64,000 nt of DNA, from positions 90,805,709 through 90,869,708 of the forward strand of contig NC_051075.1 in NCBI RefSeq assembly GCF_004664715.2, given 5' to 3'. The stretch's first letter is position 1, and every line of letters begins with the position of its first letter. This document shows positions 1 to 10,181 of the stretch, in pieces. The translations under genes and the position numbers were made by a program. Under the pieces are notes generated by a model that saw only the letters and a list, made by a program, of their open reading frames with translations, ran no database searches and had not been told where the DNA came from. This DNA comes from Peromyscus leucopus. Lineage: Eukaryota > Chordata > Mammalia > Rodentia > Cricetidae.

Positions 1-687
1 CCTCTCCCCTCAGATAAACCCTGAAGCTTGTGTAGGACTGTCAGCCCCTGGCACAGGGACAGAATTCATGTCGGCAGTAACCCTGACAATCTTGGGGGAT
101 TTAAGGACTGGCACAGTGCGATGAATGACTGTTAGGTTGAAATCGTCCTGTAAGACATGAACTACACACTTCCCAGTGACTGACATTTCTCAGCTACAAC
201 AAACTAGGTCAAACACCACCTCACACACAGCACACCCCTTCTAAATTAGTGAGTGTGTGCTGGATGGGAGCTGCTCATAAATGAGAGCAGGTGTTGAGGA
301 AATTTGGAATTCTCCAGATACCAAGACCAGCATGCATCTCAAGACTAAGGCAAATAACTCCTGCAGTGATGACACCTTAATTGTTGGTGTGGCCGCACTG
401 GTTTCCAAAAGCCTTCACTTCCCTGCATTTGCTGCCTCGAATCCACCAATCACAGAAGACCACCCGTCGTTTCAGAACCCCTGAGTGTCCACTGCCATCC
501 AGAAAACTTCAGCTCCTCCAAAACATCTTACTCCTCCCCCCAACATCCCCTTTCCCTGCCGGGTTCTTCCCTTGAGTGAGTACACCTACACTGAGCCTCA
601 GCTACACACCCAGACATCCTACACGCTGTTTAGGACAGAGCTCAAAGCCATGTGCCATTAGTTATCAGATCAAAGTCCTTTTTCTCA
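1..687. other. Intergenic, nothing recognised
   Basis: AT/GC-balanced sequence downstream of RSL24D1 with no conserved coding pattern, SINE or RNA gene that I can identify. Confidence 0.5.
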
Positions 688-865
688 GGGGCCTGGAGAG
701 ATAGCCCAGTGGTTAGAACACTGGCTGCTCATCCAGAGGACCCAAGGTTCAGTTCCCCAATTCCAGGGATCTGACGCCCTCTTCTGCCCTCTGTGGGTAC
801 TGTATGCATGTGGTACACAGACATACACGCAGGCAGAACACCCAGACACACAAAATCTTTAAACA
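688..865 (+). repeat. B2/B3 SINE
   Basis: Starts with the tRNA-derived 'ggcctggagagatagcccagtgg' type head (decayed A and B boxes) and ends in a CA-rich tail. Confidence 0.8.
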
Positions 866-1080
866 AACTCAGAAAGTTTTAATATAAAGTCATTTTACAT
901 TTTTGGAAAAAAATGCTTTATGTGAAATGTTTTTCCTGCTTTCACTTCAATTCTGTGCAGTTTCCCAAACTGACTGTTCTCAGGGCCAAGCAGCGGGCTC
1001 CCAAGTCAGCAAGGCAGAAAGCTCGGTTCCTGACACTGTACCATTTTTGAAACACACTCATTTAAAAGCAAAGTATGAAG

Positions 1081-1246
1081 CTGGTGGTGGGGCACGCCTT
1101 TAATCCCAGCACTCAGGAGGCAGAGGCAGGCGGATCTCTTCGAGTTCAAGACCAGCCTGGTCTACAGAGTGAGATCCAGGACAGGCACCAAAACTACAGA
1201 GAGAAACCCTGTCTCCAAAAACAAATAAAATAAAATAAAAGCAAAG
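1081..1246 (+). repeat. B1 SINE
   Basis: 'cgcctttaatcccagcact' body with (AAAAT)n tail. Confidence 0.9.
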
Positions 1247-1349
1247 TATGTAGTGAAAAAATGCTAAAATGCTTCCCCTTGCAGACCACTGTCCTTCGTT
1301 AATGATACCAGTTATAAACAGGCCATCTTTATCGATGAGAACACCAAGG

Positions 1350-1538
1350 CAGGGCCGCACAGATGTCTTTGCAGTTAAGAGCACTTTCTGTTCTTGCAGA
1401 GAACCCAATTTCAATTCCCAGCATCCACATGGCAGCTCACCAGTCTGTAACTCCAGTTCCCAGGGGATCCAGCACCCTCTTCTGGCCTCTGTGGACACCA
1501 GGCAAACACATACATACATATAAAATAAATCTTTTCTA
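1350..1538 (+). repeat. B2-type SINE
   Basis: 'gcagttaagagcactttctg' head and 'aaaataaatctttt' tail. Confidence 0.8.
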
Positions 1539-1763
1539 AAAATAGGACACAAGACAAAGCATATTTGAGGTAGTTTCTAGTGAACATTTCTGAACTATTT
1601 AAGTGTTCGCTCTTTCTTAAGCTTATGGCTCTACAGTTCTAGAAGCCTTGAATTTATGTAATTAAACTTATTAATCAAGAGTGAAAGGAGGAAAAAACAA
1701 TGTCTCCCAACACTGTCCAGAGGCAGATCACACTTTCACTACCTAACAATGAAATGAAAGATT

Positions 1764-2062
1764 AGGGGCTGGGGAGGCAGCTCAGCAGGTAAAGGGGCTT
1801 GCCACCAAGGCTGGGGGTCTAAGTTCCCCAACTCCCGTAAATTGGCCTCTTCACACGTGACACACTCACTCACACTCGGACACACAAGATAAGTAAATGT
1901 TAACAAAAACAGAAAGGTGTTAGCATGGCGCACACCTTCAATCCCAGAACTCAGGAAGCAGAAGCAGGTAGATCTCTGTGAGTTCAAGGCCAGCCTGGTC
2001 TACACAGAAAGCTCCAGGCCAGCCAAGAATACATGAGACCCTGTCTCAAAAACCAAGAAAAA
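1764..2062 (+). repeat. B3 SINE followed by B1 SINE
   Basis: A truncated B3 (1764-1915) abuts a B1 (1918-2062); both are in plus orientation. Confidence 0.75.
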
Positions 2063-2142
2063 GATTAGCCATTATTTCTTAACAATATAATCCTAAAGAT
2101 TTATGATTTATTCTACATGTGGTCCTATAAAATTCAATATGC

Positions 2143-2231
2143 GGGTTGGGGATTCAGCTCAGTGGTAGAGTGCTTGCCTAGCAAGCGCAAGGTCCTGGGT
2201 TCCATCCTCAGCTCGGAAAAAAAAAAAAAAG
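2143..2231 (+). repeat. ID SINE with perfect 10-bp target-site duplication
   Basis: 'gggttggggattcagctcag' head, tRNA-Ala-like boxes and poly(A). It is bounded by TTCAATATGC at 2133-2142 and 2232-2241. It is a retroposon, not a tRNA gene. Confidence 0.92.
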
Positions 2232-2404
2232 TTCAATATGCAAGCTTAATATTCTTAACATAGTCATAATATAAAAACTACCAAGAAGTATGAATCATAT
2301 ATTTCCCTTTAACTAACTATACCTCCTACTTATAATGTGTATAAAAGGTCTCTTCAAAGGAGCAGACACATACTTTTGCTTAGGACCTTTAAATAGGAAA
2401 TAGG

Positions 2405-3398
2405 ATAGAGCATGCCCTGCACCTTGCCCAGGGAACATGGTAGAGCTGACCCTGTTGGCAAGGGTGTAGGTGAGCTGGCCCTGAGGGTGAGAGCCAGAGA
2501 GCTGACCCCGCCCCCCCACCTGCCATGTGGTAGCATGGGTGAGAAAAAGATGCCATCCTCTACCCCTCCCACCTCCACCCTCACCACCTGCAGCAGGTGG
2601 GAGAGTTGGCCTGGAGTTGGGGGAGGGGGAACAAGATCAGGAGAGCTGGTCCTGCACCTCACCAACTGCAGCACTCGGGAGAGCGAGCCCTGCACATAGC
2701 CTGAACAGTAGAGCTGGCCCTGATGATGTGCATGCAGGTGAGCCGGCCCCATGGGCGTGAGAGCGAGAACTGGTCCTGCTCCCTGCTGCCTGCTGCAGTG
2801 GGTGAACTAGCCAGGGCAATGCTGGAGAGCTCCCCCTGCTGGTGTTGATGAGGGGAAGCTGGCAGGCCCACCAACCCATCTACCACCCAGGCCCAAAACC
2901 AGGGCTATAAGCGGCCCACCCTAACACCCACCTCATCTATGAACTGCTGGAGCATGTGAAGGAGTTAGTCCTGCAAATCCAAAGCTGCAGGATCTCCATG
3001 ACACAGGGCAACAACAGGATATCCGAGAGGAGTCCCAGTGAGGGCCCAGTACTGAGGGTGCAGCAGAAGCCAGAGGCCTTGCACCAGACCAACGACGCAT
3101 GGACGCATGGCAGTGAACACTTACAGGTAAAGATGAATGGACAAAGGGGTATATATACACACTGTGACTCACTGTGTCTCACCATAGCTCCCATGTCAAG
3201 TCCCTTTTTTTTTCTTCTTTTTTTGTAAGTTAGTTAGCTGGTTTTTGTTTTTTGTTTTTCTTTTACATTTCATTTTATTTTGGGAGGGAGGTTGCAGGGG
3301 TAGAGGGCAGATATGAAGGGACAGGGAGATGAATGAGATCCATCTGCATGATGTGAAATCCACAAAGAATCAATAAAAAAAGTCTAAAAAAGTATGCA
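2405..3398 (+). mobile_element. LINE-like 3' end (putative L1 3' region)
   Basis: Repetitive 'gagctggccctg'-rich segment (2405-2880), then a tail resembling rodent L1 3' ends: polypurine 'ggagggaggttgcagggg', 'atgatgtgaaatccacaaag' and AATAAA before an A-rich end. No intact LINE reading frame is present. Family assignment is from memory. Confidence 0.5.
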
Positions 3399-3500
3399 TT
3401 TACTTTAGAAATGGTTTTATTTATGTACAAATAATAAGCAACATTCTATCCATAAATTCTATTTTCCAAAAACAATTGTTTCTTTAAGAAAATCAAAAAT

Positions 3501-3640
3501 GCTGGGTGTGATGGCGCACACCTTTAATCCCAGCACTCAGGAGGCAGAGGCCAGCCTGGTCTACATAGTGAGTTCCAGGACAACCAGAGCTACATAATAT
3601 GAGAGACCCTGTCTCAAAAAACCAAAAAAGAAAACCACAT
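3501..3640 (+). repeat. B1 SINE with internal deletion
   Basis: The body jumps from 'caggaggcagagg' to 'ccagcctggtctac', losing about 30 bases. Confidence 0.88.
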
Positions 3641-3786
3641 AATAAAATTTAAAAGGTACCAAGATTCTTCTGCTTCTAGACCGTTGCTGGGCTGGAGAGA
3701 ATTGGAGAGGAGGGGTGTTGGGCCAGAAGTCACAACTTGGAATTGAGCATTCTCCAAAGCAGTAAGAAGGTACCATTCCAGCAAAG

Positions 3787-4355
3787 TTTATTCAACCACG
3801 TCCCACCCCCAACCCTCACAGGCCGCCTATTGGAATGGCTGAAGCGGGGTGGACGGCCCAGCCTGATTCTGCTGCCTTGTAGCATTGTATGCGGCCAGCA
3901 TGCAACTCTAAGAAGCTACTAAGGAGACTAAAGCAAAGCATGAGACGGAGGTTGTCCTGAGAACGGTTAGTTCCTTGTTGTGACCTCTGCTTCAATGACC
4001 TTAAACAGACCATCCTAGTGCAAGGAAAATATTACACCGTGACAGAGTTCACACTGGCAAGACCGTCAGCACAGAAATGTTGCCTGGTGCCATTAAGCAA
4101 CAACTCAAACCATGGTATGCCCAGAGTTTATGCCTTCAACTACACACAAACCTTTGTGTTTATGTGAGCACAGCACGGTGATGCAGAACATGGAGCTGAG
4201 ATCTAACACCCACGATGGGTGCTACAGGCTGCAGTATCAGAGGGAAGCACGTGAATCACCTTTGTCTGAGGGACCTTACATAACCAATCAGTAACTTAGG
4301 GACGGACAGTCTCACTGGGTTCCAGTGTGCCCAGGGCTGGTTGCAGGAGGCACAA
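3787..4355 (-). other. RSL24D1: RSL24D1 3' UTR (probable)
   Basis: About 570 bases follow the stop codon without a recognisable SINE. An AATAAA on the minus strand (tttatt at 3787-3792) is the first plausible polyadenylation signal. A longer UTR reading through the B1 at 3.5 kb cannot be excluded. Confidence 0.45.
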
Positions 4356-4429
4356 TTAGGAAGCATCCTCCATGTCCACATCCTCCTGCAACTGCTGGAC
4401 CATTTTTTCTTCCAGCTGCTTTCCTTTGC
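4356..4429 (-). CDS. RSL24D1: RSL24D1 coding exon 6 (terminal)
   Basis: Encodes [20 protein letters not shown] and EDAS, then TAA at 4358-4356. The acceptor is TTTTAAAG, with a weak pyrimidine tract broken by AAA, but frame and protein identity are unambiguous. Confidence 0.96.
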
Positions 4430-7400
4430 CTTTAAAAGATGCAATAGATACAGTGTAAACACAGTACTCATGGATGAGATTCCCCAAAAATAAACTCCAA
4501 TGTAAATCTAAGGGAAATGTAAAACGCAGGAACTGAGTGGGACCCTGCAGAATTTACTCCAGCACTCCACAAAGCATCCTGACTGCCCTACAGCAGTAGC
4601 CACTTCTAAGGACTTAGGAATCCTAGCCAAACTCAGAGTTCTTCCGTATGCACAAAGCACTCTACAAACTCCTCATCTCAAACTTCTGCAAACCTTACTG
4701 AACTCTGAGAAACCCCAGGCAGATGCACATGCCCTGTACCACTCAGCCGGTGAATCCAGAACCCAAAGCTGGGGTGTGAATTTAGCTACCCGGGTGCAGG
4801 GCCTCTGTTAATCCTGAAATTTGCCATAGAAAAACCAATTCCATCATTTTGAGCCAAATTTGAAGCAAGCTTTTATGAAATATTAAATACTGGCCAGGTG
4901 GATGGACTCTGGCAAGATCCACTCCCTGGATTTCCCAGTTGAGTGGCCCCAAGGCATGTTTTTCAGGGGTTTATAAGGACAAACCCACACAGCCAGCTTA
5001 CTCTGAGGCTTTGTTATTTTCTAAGAACTACAACTCCCAGCATTCCAGGATGTTACCTTGTCCTTGGGCAGGTGGGGCTTATAGGTTAACATCCGGTCTA
5101 ACCAAACACCTTTAGAAAGTTAGCTGGGGGCCAGCTACACCAAGCACAAAAGTCCAGATGTTCTGTCTCTGCTCACCTGCAAGAGGAGCCCGGATAAGAT
5201 GGATGCTCTGCTTGACTTCTTTGATGTCCTGAACCTTCTGAAGCTCTTTGTTTTTCTTCAGCCTGTGTGATAAAACGCATCAAAGCCAACTTCAGTGAGC
5301 AAAACCTCTGAGACTTTAACTCCCACCAGGTACTGCATTCACTAATGACGCTGTCCGCACAGGACACGGAGGATCGGAAAGGGGTGGCCGCCTTCTGCTC
5401 CTTCCTGTTCCCCACCCACCCACCCAGCAACAACTGCTGTGGGCCAACAAGGAATCAACTGGTCCCCAAACATGTTTATCCACAGAGCAAGGCAAAGTCA
5501 GCCATTGACATCCTCCTCCCTAATAATTGTGTCAAAATTATTCTCAAGTTCCTAATGCAGCAGGATTTCCACCCTAGCGACATGTGCATTCCCTGCACCC
5601 GGTGGACCTAGTGGAGCAGGTGGGGACGCGTGTGTATCTGCTGGCAGAATGGGGTCTGGCTGAGGACTCGGCAGACCTCAAAGCCCATTCCCACGGCACA
5701 GACACGAAGCTCTATCGTACACAGCGGTCTCCCATCTGCCAGTGGGTGTGAGTCCTCCTCTCAGCACAGTCCCCACGCTGGGCAGCTCTGTCAATTATTC
5801 GGCTATCACAGGAGCATAAAACACTTGAGACATTCACCAGAAACGCTGCTGACAGGGCTGTCCTCAAACATCCACACTCACCTTTGGAGTGCCAGAGAGC
5901 TGCCACAGCAGGCTTCTTTCCTAAGACTTCCACCGTGGCGAGACTTAAGACTCACTTTTGACAATCACATGGCTCGGGGTGGAGGCACTTGCTGCCAAGC
6001 CTAACTGTTCATCCCTGGGACCCACAGAGTCTAAAGAAAGAACCAACTCCTGCAAGGTATCCTCTGAGCTCCACATACACACCATGGCACGTTCACACAC
6101 ACCAGTGTATACACACACTAATCAAAAAGAAAAAAAAAAAAAAAAGGCTGATTGTGGTGGAATACTCCTTTAATCCTAGCACTCAGTAGAGGAAGGAGAA
6201 TCTCTTGAGTTCCAGGCCATCGAGAGCTACACAGTCAGACCCCATCTCAAAGGGAGAAAAAAAAAAGGAAGAAAGAAAAAAATTAGAAGCTAGAGAGATG
6301 GCTCAGTGGTTAGAGCACTGGTTGCTCTTGCAGAGAACCCGGGTTCAGTTCCCAGCACCCACACGGTGGCTCACAACTGTCCGTAACTCCAGTTCCAGAT
6401 CTGATGCCTTTTTCTGACCTCTTCAGGCAGTGCACACACATGGTGCACATACATACATGAGGTAAAACACTCATACACAAAATAAAAATAAACTTAAAAA
6501 AAAAAAAAAAACTAGTCACGGATCAAAGTGAGTTTTCCTGCTCTCCAGGCAGAGGTGATTCCTGGTCGCGACAGGGAAAGCACGTGAACTCTGAAGTCCT
6601 TGCTACCCATGAAACAACAACAAACTAAAAAGCTGAAGATGACTTGACAACCTGAGATAGGAGAGCCCGAGGAACGTCCACTGGTCAAATGTCGGCCACG
6701 CAGAACATCACAACAAACACAGCAATGCGAACCAGAGCCCACCGGATACCACAGGAGTCCACAAACACAGACCCAGTATTCTTATAAAGGTCAGAGAAAG
6801 AGGAAGCTTTCTTTCACACTGACTGAGGCCAGACTCTCCTATGGGGGCTAAAATAAGAACAAGACTGCGGGGCAACAAGCTCTCTCCAGACTCTGCTCCG
6901 TATCAATTACCAAGGAAAGAACAACTCTGTTAGGGGGAGACCTGGAGACCCCACTGTCACTAAAGAGTCGGAGTTAGCAGTGACAGGACACATGAGCAAG
7001 GACACTGTGATGCTATGGCGTTCCTCCCAGGGCCCTAAGCTAACCGTGAAGAAAAGCAGACAAACCCACATGAAGAAACATTCTATACAGCAACCTCATC
7101 AGTACGTGCTCTTCAAAACCACCTGTACCTGTGAGACAGATGGGGACAGGAACCTGTCCACGTGCAAGGAGCCTGCCAACTGTGACCTCATTACTAGGTG
7201 GGAAGTGGAAGCAGGCTCTGCTTCCATCAGTGTCCTGCATCAATGTCCACTTCCTGATCTGAAACCACACTGTGTTTAAGTAGGGAAAGAGTCTTACACG
7301 GACGGATAACCAGAGGCCCAAAAGGCGGAGAGCGAACCGTGTCTTCCGCTCCCTGAACTAGTGAGAGCGATAAAGCGACTGTAAAATGCAGAGAAAACAC

Positions 7401-10148
7401 AGCGTTTGTCGTACGAGTCTTCCGAGGCTTCTCTAACTATGAAGTTCTATCAGAATAAAAGGGTGAAAAGCACATGCGCCTCCCGGAACTCCCGTCATTC
7501 CCCTCACCAAGTGCACATACCTGTTCATTATGAACTTAGCCTGGCGTTTCTGCTTGATCTCTTCAACCCTCTTCATTGCATCAACTACAAAAAAAATCAC
7601 AAGGTAGCAGATTTACGCACATTCAAAGAGTATGACTGTGACAATTACATTCAATGCTTCTGCGTGCCTCGGGCTTGAATGAGAAAACTCAATACAAAAA
7701 CATTCACTCTGACAGAGCTGCAGGTATGAGATGCTGGCCGCACTCACTACGCAGGCAGTTGAGGGAACAACGTTAGACTCCCATACTGTCTACACCAACA
7801 CTTTTGAAAAGGTTTTAGGACTCAATACAAAAGACAACAGAACCCATGGGAAGAAAAGCAGAACCATACTGCTTCTTACAGCATTTCCGCAGGCAGGAAT
7901 GAGCCTGGAACACCTGAACCAATCAGCAGGTAACGGAAATGGGAGTTCCCAAAGAGGGCAGGCAGTGCGTGTGGTCTGCAAGCTGAGGCCGCATAAAAGC
8001 GCCACAGGAAGGGGTTGGGGACTTAGCTCAGTGGTAGAGTGCTTGCCTAGCAAGCGCAAGACCCTGGGTTCGGTCCTCAGCTCCAGGGGGGGGAAAAACA
8101 CCACAGGAAGGAGAGAAGGCAGAGCAGAGGACCTGTCACACACAAAAATACTGCTACCCAAGAGTTCACGCAGCGGACACCTACAAGACCAGCACTCAGG
8201 AGGCCAAGGCTGTGAGCTCAAGGCCAGCCACAGCTGTCCAGAAGATCCTCTTAAAAATGAAAGGAACTAAGTTTTCCAACACTTGCCCTCCCTTCAATTA
8301 AAGTCCCTGCCTACTTCAAGGGAAAGACAAGGGCTCAACACTACCACTTTTAATTTGGGGCCTGTAACTCTGTATTCACCCAAACAAGCACTTAGGTGCA
8401 CCCTAAAGTCTGTACTGATGGCTTGAAGTACAGCACCTTTTCATCTTACACCACAAGGCATACACCTGAGCCCTGGAGCAGCCGGTCAAGACTGGTGATG
8501 CATACAGGTATAGACCTGTATATCCTAACTGGGTCTCACCTCACCCACCAAAACATTTCCCTGGTTTAGTCTTCAGAATTCATGGTTTTTATTTGGGGTG
8601 GGCACTTCAAGTTTAATAACTACGTTGTTTTTACATGAATACACCAGTCAGTTTCTGATGTATCCAAATTCAGCCAAATTCTAAAAAGAATTTGGAATAA
8701 CTTAAAGACATAAACACCAACAGGACCATTAACATGAGATGAAAAAGAGCCAAGCAAATGAAATAAGTTTAGTTTTTCTACAAGCCAGCATTTAAAATTA
8801 CAGAACACCCACGACAGTCTCCCCTGAACACCCGCCACCCCCAAGACTTACTGGTTTTACTCCAGAGCTCCCGCTGGTATTTCACAGGTTCATTTCGACG
8901 TTTTTCAAATTCAAATGAGTTGTCCTAGAAGATGATACAGAAGGTTGGGAAGAAAGGTGATAAGCAATCACTGTTTAAAATATTCTCTTCACAAAAATCC
9001 TAAGTGGCCAAATATTAGACACCCTCCTCAAAATACTGGGGAATACTTGCTTTCAACTAGCTGAAAACAGCTCAGGCCCTGGGGAGATGGGGGCCTCTCA
9101 GAGAGGAAGGGAGCTCATTCCCTCCTTCAGGAGCTCTCAAAGAACCATGAGAAGGATAAACAAACTGAAAAGGCTCCCCCAGTCCCCAGCTCCACATGAG
9201 GAGCACAGCCAGAAACTTCCATTACATAAACCACTCTTCTTAGACCAAAAGCCAGCCACCAAGAATTCACACTGTTTCCATCTAAGAACCTGTCACAGTG
9301 AAAGGGTGTGAAACTACACACCTGCAGGGTATGACCTTGCCCTGGGTGGCTCTGGGTCCTCCAAAGAGAGTATTTTGACAGTTAATAAGCATTAATCTCA
9401 AGACAGACAAAACAATTTTAAAAAAAACTGCCCATATTCCTCGGCTTTCAAATGTAGCTGACAGAAGCGTGTGGACTGTCAACTCCACACGAGCTATTCC
9501 ATTTACAAACATCAGATTCTGTCAGTGCACAATGTGCTCAGCGGAAAGGCAGCGGGAAGCTAGGGGGTGGAGCAGGGGACAGGGCTGGCACCCCTCTCTG
9601 TGGCATTAATGGTATCATGTTGCTCCATCCACACTGAAGATGATTTTTGAAATTACTGTGATTTGGCCTCTCATCCTACAAAATATGCAGCTGTATTCAC
9701 TAGATAGCTCTGGTATTGGGGAACCAGGGATTACGGGGGTGGGGGGTGGGGGGGGAGGTCACAGGGTTAGGAGAAAGAGACAGGCAGAGGGGTACAGCAA
9801 CTTAAAACATCTTCTTCCAGCAAAGGACAGCTACAGCTTTCATCTCCCTCTTCGGGGACCAAATGTGGACAGTTCCGAGAGACCCTGCTATCAAATCTCT
9901 CAAGGTGCCCCCTTGGCCCTTGGCTTCCCCCATACCTGCTGGCTTGGTCTCTTTCAGAGCCCACCCAAGGACACACAGGAACTGGCAATGGCTGCTTCAA
10001 ACCTCATCTGAGCCTCAGTCTACTCAGGGCCACATCAGCTCTTCCCCAACCTCCTCTCCATCCTTAAAGGGCAACTTCCACTTCACCCAACACATTCAAA
10101 TCTTTTTTTCTTCTTTTTCTTTGCAAAGGCCAAAACAGTTTTGTGGAG

Positions 10149-10181
<33 letters not shown>

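Larger units (their letters stand above)
5263..7520 (-). other. RSL24D1: RSL24D1 intron 4
   Basis: Contains a SINE cluster at about 5962-6512. The rest (5263-5961 and 6513-7520) shows no recognisable feature. Confidence 0.7.

Noticed and set aside
2143..2231. Possible tRNA-Ala gene
   Set aside because: The A and B boxes belong to an ID SINE with a poly(A) tail and target-site duplication. The same applies to the other ID copies at 8.0, 36.1, 44.6 and 47.8 kb.
7731..8270. 179-codon plus-strand open frame
   Set aside because: It runs through an ID element and the antisense of RSL24D1 intron 3, so it is fortuitous.
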